From contig JADFIG010000023.1 of NCBI GenBank assembly GCA_022566735.1, positions 1-56,022 on the forward strand: a stretch of 56,022 nucleotides of DNA, written 5' to 3'. The notes below the pieces were generated by a model. The model did no database searches. It saw nothing but the letters and a program-made list of their open reading frames with translations, and was not told the origin of the DNA. Source of the stretch: Pseudomonadota bacterium. GTDB lineage: Bacteria; Pseudomonadota; Gammaproteobacteria; Burkholderiales; Burkholderiaceae_C. Position numbers and translations under genes: made by a program. The stretch's first letter is position 1, and each line of letters starts with the position of its first letter. Below are positions 1 through 9,580 of the stretch, piece by piece.

Positions 1-75
1 GATGATGTCCAGGACCAGGGCGGTTTTACGCTTGGCTGTCCAGCGCTTGATGTCGTCTTCCATCAGGGTGCTCAT
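1..75 (-). CDS. Transposase OrfA N-terminus (partial, DUF1153-like)
   Basis: The ATG is at 75 on the minus strand, preceded by AAAGGAAACGACG, which has a good ribosome binding site. The 25 visible residues begin MSTLMEDDIKRW and continue with a basic TAKRKTAL stretch. I recognise this as the opening of small helix-turn-helix OrfA proteins (often labelled DUF1153 or transposase) of IS3-type elements, which bind the element ends. The call rests on a short stretch and on the position next to a TG terminus. The rest of the gene is outside the window. Confidence 0.65.
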   Translation of the reverse strand, partial: MSTLMEDDIKRWTAKRKTALVLDII

Positions 76-122
76 CGTCGTTTCCTTTAACGTTAACACC
101 TGAGCAGGAATTCACTGGGTCA
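1..122 (-). mobile_element. Outer end of an insertion sequence (IS3-like), truncated by the window edge
   Basis: The first 122 bases are unrelated to the pilin genes that follow. They hold the start of a minus-strand transposase gene and, outside it, a short non-coding end. Read inward from 122 the end begins TGACCCAGTGAATTCC, so it opens with TG as IS3-family ends do. From base 126 the sequence matches the second pilin gene closely, so the element boundary is placed at 122. The bases ATA at 123-125 could be one copy of a target duplication. The other end lies outside the window, so neither the inverted repeat nor the duplication can be confirmed. Confidence 0.7.
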
Positions 123-222
123 ATACATCGCAGCCATCGTCGCGCTGTTCTTCACGGGTGACAACAGCGGCCTGGGTGCCATCCTGAAAGACCTGTTCGC
201 CAAGATCTCCACGGCCGCCTGA
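123..222 (+). pseudogene. flp: Flp pilin gene, 5' end lost to the insertion sequence
   Basis: In the frame ending at TGA 220-222 this reads IAAIVALFFTGDNSG followed by LGAILKDLFAKISTAA, nearly the same as the last 32 residues of the intact pilin at 254-421. Over about 97 bases the two differ at about 11 positions. The start codon, leader and the ahead-of-hydrophobic part are missing, because the insertion sequence sits where they should be. It is best read as the first of two tandem pilin genes, destroyed by the insertion, or as a recombination remnant. No start codon is available, so it should not be translated. Confidence 0.85.
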
Positions 223-253
223 AGCCCGACCTGCCATTCAGGGAGAAAACACC

Positions 254-421
254 ATGTCCAAGTTCGTCCCCATCCATTCCCAGCGCGGTGTCGTGGCCAT
301 CGAGTACGCCCTGGTCGCCGCAGGCATCGCAGCCATCGTCGCCTTGTTCTTCACGGGCGACAACAGCGGCCTCACGGCGCTTCTGAAGGACCTGTTCGCC
401 AAGATCTCCACGGCCGCCTGA
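254..421 (+). CDS. flp: Flp/Fap-type pilin (major pilin of the Tad pilus)
   Basis: This 55-residue prepilin is the structural subunit of the Tad pilus. A short leader, MSKFVPIHSQRG, is followed by VVAIEYALVAAGIAAIVALFF, which matches the Flp pattern of a Gly cleavage site, then Glu-Tyr five residues on, and a hydrophobic helix. The prepilin peptidase (TadV/CpaA) should cut near Gly12. The length is normal for Flp pilins. GGGAG lies 7-8 bases before the ATG. It lies 31 bases after the truncated copy and 207 bases before cpaB, and a strong hairpin follows it. It may be the only working pilin gene left here, and its native promoter may have been separated by the insertion. Confidence 0.92.
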   Translation: MSKFVPIHSQRGVVAIEYALVAAGIAAIVALFFTGDNSGLTALLKDLFAKISTAA

Positions 422-454
422 TCCCCTTTCAGGCCACGCCGTGCCGTGGACGGG

Positions 455-474
455 CGGGGTGCCTCGGCACCCCG
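455..474 (+). terminator. Hairpin after the pilin gene, likely attenuator or partial terminator
   Basis: CGGGGTGC and GCACCCCG form a perfect 8-bp stem around the 4-base loop CTCG, 33 bases past the pilin stop. The bases after it (TTGCGTTTGC) are only moderately T-rich, so leaky termination or 3' end protection is more likely than a full stop. Such a site would give far more pilin mRNA than downstream assembly mRNA. Confidence 0.6.
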
Positions 475-628
475 TTGCGTTTGCGGCCCCTGAGCCGTTC
501 CACACAACCATGAAACACGTCTCGCCTTTGCGCCGGCTGGTGCCCATCCGCAGGCACAAGTTGCCCGCCCCCGGGCCGATAACCCAGGCACAACGTGACA
601 AACATTCACCAGCGGAGGAGCCGTCCCC

Positions 629-1483
629 ATGAGGTTTCGAGGCGTATTGATGCTGATCGTGGCCCTGCTTGCGGGCGTGCTGGCCATCGTGCTGGCCTCG
701 CGCTGGCTTCAGGCCCAGGCAGGTGCCAGCCAGGCTGGCGCGGTCGACGTGGTCGTCACCACGGTCGATGTGCCGGTGGGCACCACCCTGACCCCCACGC
801 AACTGCGCGTGGTGAAGTGGCCCGCTGACACGGTGCCACAGGGCACCTTCCCCAACGTGGACGCCGTCAAGGGCCGCGTGCTGACCACCAGCATCCAGCA
901 GGGCGAGCCCGTGCTGGTGCGCCGCCTGGCCGCCGAAGGCTCCAAGGGCGGCCTGACGGCCCTGCTGCAACCCGGCCGGCGGGCCATGACGGTGCGCGTC
1001 AACGACGTGGTCGGCGTGGCAGGTTTCGCGCTGCCCGGCACCTATGTGGACGTGCTGGTCAACACGCAGGAAGAGCCCTCTGGCGATGGCAAGCCCCGCA
1101 TGATTTCGAAGATCGTGCTGGAACGCATCCTGGTGCTGGCCGTGGCGCAGGACGTCGAGCAAGACAGCGGCAAGCCGCAGGTGGCCAATGCCGTGACGCT
1201 GGAAGTGACGCCGGAGCAGGCCGAGCGCCTGGACCTGGCGCGCAGCGTGGGTTCGCTGTCGCTGGTGCTGCGCAACCAGACCGAAAGCGCGCCGGCCGCC
1301 ACCCAGGGCGCCACCAAGGACGTGCTGCTGGGCCAGGCCACGCCGCGCGCCCCCCAGCCCGCCCCGGCGCCACGTGAGGCCGTCCGTGGCGCCCCCGCCG
1401 CGGTGCGCCCGGCCCCGGCCCCGGTGGCGCGCAGCTGCGTCGAGATCGTCCGTGCCGGTGCCCGCAGCACCGAGTGCTTCTGA
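629..1483 (+). CDS. cpaB: Flp pilus assembly protein CpaB (RcpC)
   Basis: 284 residues. Residues 5-24 form an N-terminal membrane anchor and residues 40-100 a SAF-type domain (VTTVDVPVGTTLTPTQL), as in CpaB/RcpC, a periplasmic partner of the Tad secretin. A second conserved block, GRRAMTVRVNDVVGVAGF, begins near residue 116. The C-terminal fifth is Pro/Ala-rich and ends with two cysteines (SCVEI and ECF). The ATG at 629 follows GGAGGAG. It is the first assembly gene, 19 bases ahead of the secretin gene, consistent with a shared outer-membrane station. The family call is secure; the exact role in secretin assembly or gating is known only in outline. Confidence 0.93.
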   Translation: MRFRGVLMLIVALLAGVLAIVLASRWLQAQAGASQAGAVDVVVTTVDVPVGTTLTPTQLRVVKWPADTVPQGTFPNVDAVKGRVLTTSIQQGEPVLVRRLAAEGSKGGLTALLQPGRRAMTVRVNDVVGVAGFALPGTYVDVLVNTQEEPSGDGKPRMISKIVLERILVLAVAQDVEQDSGKPQVANAVTLEVTPEQAERLDLARSVGSLSLVLRNQTESAPAATQGATKDVLLGQATPRAPQPAPAPREAVRGAPAAVRPAPAPVARSCVEIVRAGARSTECF

Positions 1484-1502
1484 CAGCGGAGGCGGAAGAA
1501 CC

Positions 1503-3158
1503 ATGAAACACACCGATCACAGCATGAACCTGAAGCTGTCGGCCTTCAGCCTGGCCAGCGCTTGCGCTCTCGGACTGGCCATGCCCGCATCGCCTGCCTG
1601 GGCCGCGCCTTCGGGCTGCGCCCGGGTGGACGTGGCCCCCATCGTCAAGGTGTCGCTGGGCAAATCCACCATCGTGCGCCCGCCCGTGGCCATCCAGCGC
1701 ATCGTGCTGGGCTCGGGCGGCGCCCCGCGCCAGGCCAATGACGCGGCCGCGGCGTCGGGCGTGGCCGACCTGGACGTGATGCTGCTGAGCCCCAGCGAGG
1801 TCTACCTGATGGGCCGCACCCTGGGCTCCACCAACGTCATCCTGATGGACAAGGCCGGCGTGTGCACGGCCTTCGACGTCGTCGTGGGCATGGACGCCGT
1901 GGGCCTGCACAGCCTGATCCAGGAGCTGCTGCCCAACGAAAAAGGCGTCAAGGTCACGACCGCGCACGACTCCGTGGTGCTCAGCGGCGAGGTGTCCGAC
2001 AACGATGCGCTCAGCCGCATCACCGACCTGGCGCAGGCCTTTGCGTCCCGCGGGGGCCAGGGCGAGCCCGGCTCGCGCTCCAGCAAGGTCATCAACATGC
2101 TGAGCGTGGCCGCACCTCAGCAGGTGATGCTGGAAGTCAAGGTGGCGGAGATCTCCAAAACCTTGCTCGACGAGTTCGGCATCGACGTCTCCAGTGTGTT
2201 CGTCGATGGCAAAGGCACGAGGCTCCAATCGTTGATGGGCCTCTTCGGCGGCGCCCCTCTTGCCACATCGGTCATCAGCGGCACCGGCGTTGGCGTGCGC
2301 AACAGTTCCGCAGGTGTGGTCGTGGGCGGCAACATCGCCACCACCGGGGCAACGGGCGGCAACGTGACCTCGCAGCCGATGTTCGACAGCAGCGGCCGCT
2401 TCCTCTACAACCAGTACACGACGACCTATGGCACCGTTCCTGGGAAAGCTGTCCACACCGTCAACTTGAACATGCAGAAGACGGACGGCCTGGTCAAGGT
2501 GCTGGCCGAGCCCAACATCATGGCCATCAGCGGCCAGACGGGCTGCTTCCTGGCCGGCGGCAAGATCCTCATCCCGGTCAGCCAGAGCAACATCAGTGGC
2601 ACGCGGGACATCACGCTGGAAGAAAAGGAATTCGGCGTGTCGGTGCGCTTCACCCCGACCGTGCTGGGCGGCGGCCGCATCAACCTGCATGTGCGCCCGG
2701 AGGTCTCCGAGCTCAGCGCCTCGGGCGTGACCATCTCGGGCATGACGGGCTCGTCGGTGCTGCCGTCCTTCACCTCGCGCAAGGCCGAAACCACGGTGCA
2801 GCTGGCCGATGGGCAGAGTTTCGCCATCGGCGGCCTGGTCAAGAACAACGCGTCCACCAGCATCGCCGCCTTCCCCTTCCTGGGTGAGCTGCCCATCCTG
2901 GGCGCGCTGTTCCGCAGCTCGCAGTTCCAGACCGACCGCACCGAGCTGGTCTTCGTGATCACGCCGCGCATCGTCAAGCCGCTGCCGGCCAACTACCGCC
3001 TGCCCACCGACAGCTACGTCGAGCCGACCCGCGAGGACGTGATCCTGCACGGCCGCACGGAAGGCCGCGGCGGCATCAACCACGACGGTGCCGCCCGCAC
3101 CACCCCCGCCCCCCAGGCCCCCGGCGGCTTCGATGTGCCGGCCAAGGAGAAGCCATGA
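1503..3158 (+). CDS. cpaC: Tad/type IVb pilus secretin CpaC (RcpA)
   Basis: 551 residues. This is the outer-membrane ring through which the Flp pilus leaves the cell. The start at 1503 has GGAGG just upstream and gives a signal peptide of about 37 residues ending PAWA. The N-terminal part holds the pilus-type N-domain, with LGKSTIVRPP and a BON-like region near 130-190. The secretin domain covers roughly the second half, with VLAEPNIMAISGQTGCFLAGG, a VRFTPTVLGGGRINLHVRPEVSEL block, and FPFLGELPILGALFRS near the end. A second in-frame ATG at 1524 is possible. The stop overlaps the start of the next gene by four bases (ATGA), showing tight coupling. Confidence 0.94.
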   Translation: MKHTDHSMNLKLSAFSLASACALGLAMPASPAWAAPSGCARVDVAPIVKVSLGKSTIVRPPVAIQRIVLGSGGAPRQANDAAAASGVADLDVMLLSPSEVYLMGRTLGSTNVILMDKAGVCTAFDVVVGMDAVGLHSLIQELLPNEKGVKVTTAHDSVVLSGEVSDNDALSRITDLAQAFASRGGQGEPGSRSSKVINMLSVAAPQQVMLEVKVAEISKTLLDEFGIDVSSVFVDGKGTRLQSLMGLFGGAPLATSVISGTGVGVRNSSAGVVVGGNIATTGATGGNVTSQPMFDSSGRFLYNQYTTTYGTVPGKAVHTVNLNMQKTDGLVKVLAEPNIMAISGQTGCFLAGGKILIPVSQSNISGTRDITLEEKEFGVSVRFTPTVLGGGRINLHVRPEVSELSASGVTISGMTGSSVLPSFTSRKAETTVQLADGQSFAIGGLVKNNASTSIAAFPFLGELPILGALFRSSQFQTDRTELVFVITPRIVKPLPANYRLPTDSYVEPTREDVILHGRTEGRGGINHDGAARTTPAPQAPGGFDVPAKEKP

Positions 3159-3484
3159 ACCAGCCCCTGAGCTCCATCGGCCGCATGGCCGCTGTGCTGT
3201 GCGTGCTTGGCCTGTCGGCCTGCGCCGCTTCGACCTCCCCGCAGCACGACCAACGCTTCGGCGACAGCATGCGCTCCCTGACCCTGCAGCAGACGCTCAA
3301 CCCCGACGCCTCGCAGCAGAATGCGGGCCGCGTGCTGGCCGGCGACGGCCGCATGTCCGAGGCCAGCGTGGACCGCGCCGTCAACAGCTACCGCAACGTG
3401 CAAAGGTCCATGGGCCTGAGCGTGGGCACGGTGGGCACGGCGGGCAATGGCACCGCCACCGGCGCGGCGGGCGGCAGCCGCTGA
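3155..3484 (+). CDS. Small Tad-locus lipoprotein (CpaD-like position)
   Basis: 109 residues with a lipoprotein signal: a hydrophobic stretch then the lipobox LSAC, placing the lipidated cysteine at 23. The mature part has FGDSMRSLTLQQTLNPDAS, a pattern I associate with short lipoproteins in proteobacterial tad loci, and a Gly/Thr/Ala-rich tail. It overlaps the secretin stop by four bases, so it is probably a secretin pilotin or partner occupying the slot of CpaD in other loci. It is much shorter than CpaD (about 200 residues), so the equivalence is inference from position and the short motif only. Confidence 0.75.
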   Translation: MNQPLSSIGRMAAVLCVLGLSACAASTSPQHDQRFGDSMRSLTLQQTLNPDASQQNAGRVLAGDGRMSEASVDRAVNSYRNVQRSMGLSVGTVGTAGNGTATGAAGGSR

Positions 3485-3520
3485 CCGCACGCGGGCCCCT
3501 GCAACACGCGACACCCTGCC

Positions 3521-4852
3521 ATGGCACGCCACCCCATCGGTGCACCTGCAAGCCGCCCTCGGCGCCAGAGGGGGGCCTTCGCCGTCGCCGCCATGATCGC
3601 GATGACCGGGCTGCTGGCCATGCTCGGCCTGGCCATCGACGGCGGCCGGCTGATGAGCAGCAAGGCCAAGCTGCAAAGCGCGGCCGACAGCTGTGCCCTC
3701 GCGGCGGTGGCCGAACTGGTGAACTGCTCAGACCGTGCCGGGTGCATGTCGCGCGCCGTCGCGCAGGGCACCGCCGCGGCCAATGCGAACAAGACGGAGA
3801 TGGAGCCCACGCCCTCGGCGATCGGGGTGCAGTCCGTGACCTTCTCGCCGGACGGCACGGCTGGCTCCTACAGCGTGGCTGGCAGCTACCCCGCAGCCCA
3901 TGCCAACCCGCGCTTTGCGGCCTGCACCACGCAGCAGCCCTCGGTCACCCAGGTGTTCGCAGGTTTCTTCGCCGCGCTCGACAAGACCACGGCCCGCCCC
4001 TGGGGCGCCGCGGCAGAAGCCCGGGCCACGCTGGCCGCTGGCAGCCAGATGTGCATGAACATCCCGCTGGGCGCCTGCGCGGACTACGGCAACCTCGGCA
4101 CCGTGCCCGGCAACAGCCTGATCACGTCCACCTTCCAGGACAACTCTGCCAACGGCGGCAGCACCAGCCTGGGCGGCAGTGGCGCCATCACCCTGCAGTG
4201 GCTCAGCGTGGCCGGAGGCGCGGGCTCCGTCCCCGACATCGAAGGCCAGGTGGTCAGCGCCAAGCCGAGCTGCTACCCCCCCGGCACGGTGTTTTCTGCG
4301 CAGGGCGTCAAGCAAGGCGTGAAGGACGCCTACAACACCCGCTTCGGTCTGTACAAGTCCGGCGGCTATGCGCCCGCCACGGCCGCCCCCGATGGCAGTG
4401 GCCGCGTGCCCGACGGCACCCTGTCTGCCGGCAGCTACAGCTCCTTCCTGCCCACCTACCAGACCTCGCTGAACGACTTCAGCAACTCCGGCATCAGCCG
4501 CATCTACAACGATCCCAAGGCCAACGGCAACAAGTCGATCTACAACATCGGCTCCGCCTCGCCCACCACCCAGCAGAACTACATCACCTTCGGCCGGGCG
4601 CAACGTCGCCTGCTGTCGCTGCCCTTGTTCAACAGCAGCAGTTGCTCGGGCAGCATGACGCTGCAGGCCTCGACGAAGTCCATCTGCGTGCTGGCCCTGA
4701 CGCCTGTCACCAACGGCGCCAGCGGCAGCGTCTACTTCGAATACATCGGCGACGCATCGCTGCCCGGCAGCCCCTGCTACGGCGGCCCCGCGGCCAAAGG
4801 CACCCTCGCCGGCGCCGGCTTCGGCTCGTCCATCCCCGTGCTGGTGCAGTGA
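3521..4852 (+). CDS. TadG-like pilus assembly protein
   Basis: 443 residues. The N-terminus RQRGAFAVAAMIAMTGLLAMLGLAIDGGRL is a TadE/TadG-type membrane helix with the usual acidic residue just after it, followed by SKAKLQSAADSCALAAVAEL, the hallmark of TadG proteins. The rest is a periplasmic domain rich in Gly/Ser/Asn with about ten cysteines, mostly in short pairs (NCSDRAGC, MCMNIPLGAC), suggesting disulfides. I see no MIDAS motif of the von Willebrand A domain found in many TadG proteins. It lies just before two TadE-like genes, as expected for minor pseudopilins. Its role within the pilus base is not established. Confidence 0.82.
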   Translation: MARHPIGAPASRPRRQRGAFAVAAMIAMTGLLAMLGLAIDGGRLMSSKAKLQSAADSCALAAVAELVNCSDRAGCMSRAVAQGTAAANANKTEMEPTPSAIGVQSVTFSPDGTAGSYSVAGSYPAAHANPRFAACTTQQPSVTQVFAGFFAALDKTTARPWGAAAEARATLAAGSQMCMNIPLGACADYGNLGTVPGNSLITSTFQDNSANGGSTSLGGSGAITLQWLSVAGGAGSVPDIEGQVVSAKPSCYPPGTVFSAQGVKQGVKDAYNTRFGLYKSGGYAPATAAPDGSGRVPDGTLSAGSYSSFLPTYQTSLNDFSNSGISRIYNDPKANGNKSIYNIGSASPTTQQNYITFGRAQRRLLSLPLFNSSSCSGSMTLQASTKSICVLALTPVTNGASGSVYFEYIGDASLPGSPCYGGPAAKGTLAGAGFGSSIPVLVQ

Positions 4853-4853
4853 C

Positions 4854-5330
4854 ATGCGAGCGATGCCACCACGCGCCCCCCATCCTGACGCGCCTTCGCA
4901 GCTCGGCTCGGTCACGCTGGAGTTGCTGGTCGTGGGCGCCTTCTGCATGACGCTGGTGTGGTTCGGGCTGGAGGGCACCCGCCTGGCCAACACCTTCTCC
5001 GAGCTGGACAAATCCATGCGGGCCGCGGCGCGCTACGCCGCCACCACCGAGGCCTACACGCTGGCGACCGCGCAGGACATCGTGCGCTACGGCAAGCCCC
5101 TGGGCCAGGGCGAGTCCGGGCGGGAGGTCGTCGCCGGTGCCGCCGCGGCCAGCATCGCCGTGTGCTTCATCTCCCCGGGCACGAGCTGCAGCAACACCCC
5201 CACGTCCACCAGCACCAGCGTCGAGGTCACGGTGTCGAACCTGAAGTTCACCCCGGCCACGCCGCTGTCCTCACTCAACAGCCAGGTCACGCTGCGATCC
5301 ATCAGCGTGCGGCTGCCGACCCTGCCATGA
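4854..5330 (+). CDS. tadE: TadE-like minor pseudopilin (first copy)
   Basis: 158 residues. After a short polar lead comes LGSVTLELLVVGAFCMTLVWFGLEGTRLANTF, a TadE-type segment with Glu at the position that marks prepilin-like processing sites. It begins one base after the TadG-like stop and its own TGA overlaps the ATG of the second TadE-like gene. It is probably a membrane pseudopilin processed by the Tad prepilin peptidase. A CxxxxxxxxC pair (VCFISPGTSC) sits in the periplasmic part. Which of the two TadE-like proteins equals TadE or TadF in other species cannot be decided here. Confidence 0.82.
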   Translation: MRAMPPRAPHPDAPSQLGSVTLELLVVGAFCMTLVWFGLEGTRLANTFSELDKSMRAAARYAATTEAYTLATAQDIVRYGKPLGQGESGREVVAGAAAASIAVCFISPGTSCSNTPTSTSTSVEVTVSNLKFTPATPLSSLNSQVTLRSISVRLPTLP

Positions 5331-5878
5331 GCTCGCAACGCCGCCAGCCCCCACGCACACGGTCCGATGGCGTCGTCGCGGTCGAGCTGGCCCTGGGCAT
5401 GACCTTCTTCCTCGTCTTCCTGTTCCTGGTGATCGAGGTGGCCCGCTACGCCCAGCAGAAGAACCTGCTGCTGGAGGCCACCCGCGTGGGTGCGCGCATC
5501 GCCGCCACCTGCAGCAACACCGGGGCGACCGACCAGCTCATCGCCGACAAAATGCGGGCATTGGTGGCGCAAATCAGCGATTCCTCCAAGGTGTCCGTCG
5601 CTACATTGAAAGCCGATGGCAGCCCCTGCGGCCAACGGGGTGTGGGCGTGGCGGCCGCAGACCGCTGCGCCGACACCGATGTGGCCTACGTGTCCGTCGC
5701 CGCCTCGGGGGCCACCGTCACCCTGATCTCCATGCCCTTCATCCACACCTCCTTGCCCCTGCCGGAAGGCAAGTCCGTGCTGCCCCGGGAGCTCATGAGT
5801 TCGAGCTTCCAGAAATGCAGCACCGATGCCAGCGGCGTGTCGAGTTGCACGCCCGTGGCCAACCCGGCCTGCAGCTAA
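5327..5878 (+). CDS. TadE-like minor pseudopilin (second copy)
   Basis: 183 residues from the ATG overlapping the previous stop (ATGA). DGVVAVELALGMTFFLVFLFLVIEVARY is a textbook TadE segment (Gly, then Glu five residues on, then a hydrophobic helix). It continues with LLEATRVGARIAATC, the region after the helix that resembles the QxAAxxGAR pattern of the family. The C-terminus has several cysteines (QKCSTDASGVSSC and PACS). It is a likely partner of the first TadE-like protein and TadG in priming pilus assembly; that role follows from family knowledge. Confidence 0.85.
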   Translation: MSSQRRQPPRTRSDGVVAVELALGMTFFLVFLFLVIEVARYAQQKNLLLEATRVGARIAATCSNTGATDQLIADKMRALVAQISDSSKVSVATLKADGSPCGQRGVGVAAADRCADTDVAYVSVAASGATVTLISMPFIHTSLPLPEGKSVLPRELMSSSFQKCSTDASGVSSCTPVANPACS

Positions 5879-5907
5879 GCCCCTGAACCCCGGAAGGGCC
5901 CCACCCC

Positions 5908-7100
5908 ATGCGCGTCCACATCGTTTCCCCTTCGGCAGATCGCACCCGCAACTGGCAGCAGGCGCTGACCCATGCCGTGCGCATCTACGAAGTCACCACC
6001 TCCAGCGGCGGGCTGGCTTCTGCAGAGATCGGCCTGCGCGCCACCCCGCCCGACGTCCTGGTGCTGCAGCCCACCCACGAGGCCGACATCGACCTGCTGC
6101 AGTCCCTCGCGCAGGACCACCCCAACATGGACTGCGTGCTGCTGGGCACCCAACCCGACCCCGCACAGCTGATGGGCCTGATGCGTGCCGGCGTGCGCGA
6201 GGTGCTGCCCGAGGTGCCCGATGGCGTGCAGCTGAGCATGGCCGTCGAGCGGCTGGCACGCCGCCGCGGCGGTTCCCTGCGCCACACCAAGCGAGGCAAG
6301 GTGCTGTGCTTCATGAGCTGCAAGGGCGGCAGCGGCGCCACCTTCCTGGCCGCCAACCTGGCCGTGGCCCTGGCCGAGCAGTCCAACGCCCGCGTCGCCC
6401 TGATCGACCTGAACCTGCAGTTCGGCGACGCCCTGCTCTTCATCAGCAGCCAGACCGGGCCCAGCAACGTGGCCGAGGTGGCGCTCAACAGCGAGCGCCT
6501 GGACAAGGACCTGCTGCGCTCCTCGCTGCTCGAAGTCAGCCCCGGCCTGTTCGCCCTGGCCGCGCCCAACGACCCGGCCAGCGGCACCGACGTGCTGCCC
6601 GAGCAGGTCCAGACCCTGCTGCAGGTGGCCCGCTCCGATTTCGACTACGTGGTGGTCGACATCGGCCGCACCCTCAACGGCGTGGCCCTGCAGGCCCTGG
6701 ACATGGCCGACCAGGTCTATGCCGTGCTGCAGCTCACCCTGCCCTTCATCCGCGATGGCAAGCGCCTGCAGGAGCTGTTCCGCTCGCTCGACTACCCGCC
6801 CAGCAAGATCCACTGGGTACTCAACCGTTTCGAGAAGGGTGGCCAGCTCACCCTGAGCGACCTCCGGCAATCGCTCAAGACGCCCGAGCTGATCACCATC
6901 CCCAACCACTACGGTGTGGTGGCCGACTCGGTCAACCAGGGCGTGCCCGTCAGCAAGGTGGCGCCGCGCAGCCCGGTGACCAAGGCCCTGGCCGACATGG
7001 CCGACAGCATCCGCAACCCCGACGTCACCGAAGCCACGACCTCGGGGATCAAGGGATTGCTGTCCAAGGTGTTTGACAAGCGTGGCATCAAGGTGGCGTG

Positions 7101-7101
<1 letters not shown>
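5908..7101 (+). CDS. cpaE: Tad pilus localisation ATPase CpaE/TadZ (MinD/ParA family)
   Basis: 397 residues. Residues 1-120 resemble a receiver-like domain ([10 protein letters not shown], then [16 protein letters not shown]), as in CpaE/TadZ; a clear phosphorylated Asp pocket is not evident. The ATPase half starts at 130 with [13 protein letters not shown], the deviant Walker A of the MinD/ParA group (KGGSGAT at 139-145). It continues with [16 protein letters not shown] and [10 protein letters not shown], the later nucleotide-site motifs. Family members sit at the cell pole and recruit the Tad apparatus. The stop TGA shares a base with the ATG of cpaF, so translation is coupled. Confidence 0.92.
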
Positions 7102-8570
<1,469 letters not shown>

Positions 8571-8596
8571 GGCGACATCCGCGAGGTTGCTGACCC

Positions 8597-9568
8597 ATGG
8601 ATCCGATCTTCCTGATGTTCATCGTCATGGCCTTCGTGGCCGTGGTGCTGGTGTTCGAGGGCGTCTACCAGACCCTGTTCGCCGGCCGCTCCAGGGAGGC
8701 GCGGCGCATCCGCCAGCGCCTGGCCCAGCTCAACGAAGTGGGTGCGGCCACCGAGCTGCGCCTGCTGCGCGAAGAAGAGCGCATCCGTGCCGGCGAACTC
8801 GCCCGCTGGCTGGTGGAGCGCGACTGGGGCCGGCGCCTGAGCCGCCATGTGGCCCAGGCCGGGGGCGAGTCCCACGCCGCCGACCTCTTGCTGCTCTCCG
8901 GCGCCCTGCTGCTGTCGAGCGCGCTGGCCAGCCTCCTGCTGGGTAGGGCGATGGCGCCTGGCCTGCTGGCAGGCTTCCTGCTGGCGGCGCTGCCGTGGCT
9001 GTCGGTGAGCCTGGCGCGCGAACGCCGCCTGCGCCGCATGGAAGCGCAGTTCCCCGATGCGCTGGACCTCATCGCCCGGGCCATGCGGGCCGGCCATGCC
9101 CTGACCACCGCGATCAAGATGTGCGGCGAGGAAGTGCAGGTGCCGCTGGGTCCCGAGTTGCGCCGCCTGTCCGACGAAATCACGCTGGGCATCCCCTTCG
9201 ACGAGGCCCTGCAAAGCCTGGTGGAGCGCGTGCCCATGTCCGACGTCAGCTTCCTGGCCGTGGCCATGTCGGTGCAACGCGAGACCGGCGGCAACCTGGC
9301 CGAGCTGCTCGACAAGCTGGCCTCGCTGATGCGCGACCGCGCGCGGCTCAAGGGCGATGTGCGCGTCAAGACCGCGCAGGGCCGCTTCTCGGCCTGGGTG
9401 CTGGGCCTGCTGCCCTTTTTCATGACCGGGCTGATGTCCTTCCTCAACAAGGAAGCCACGATGCGTCTGTGGGAGGAACCCGCCGCCCGCGGGATGCTCT
9501 GGTGGGTGCTGGCGCTGATGGCCTTCGGTGTGTTCTGGATCACGCGGATCGTCCGCGTCAAGACCTGA
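8597..9568 (+). CDS. tadB: Tad inner-membrane platform protein TadB
   Basis: 323 residues with a T2SSF-type fold. There is an N-terminal membrane segment, a pair of segments near residues 95-140, and the conserved cytoplasmic block FPDALDLIARAMRAGHALTTAI with ETGGNLAELLDKLASLMRDR. Two membrane segments follow at the C-terminus. It acts with TadC as the platform on which CpaF works. It is 26 bases after cpaF and 12 bases before tadC. Length and motif order are normal for TadB. Confidence 0.93.
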   Translation: MDPIFLMFIVMAFVAVVLVFEGVYQTLFAGRSREARRIRQRLAQLNEVGAATELRLLREEERIRAGELARWLVERDWGRRLSRHVAQAGGESHAADLLLLSGALLLSSALASLLLGRAMAPGLLAGFLLAALPWLSVSLARERRLRRMEAQFPDALDLIARAMRAGHALTTAIKMCGEEVQVPLGPELRRLSDEITLGIPFDEALQSLVERVPMSDVSFLAVAMSVQRETGGNLAELLDKLASLMRDRARLKGDVRVKTAQGRFSAWVLGLLPFFMTGLMSFLNKEATMRLWEEPAARGMLWWVLALMAFGVFWITRIVRVKT

Positions 9569-9580
9569 TCGGAGCGGCAC

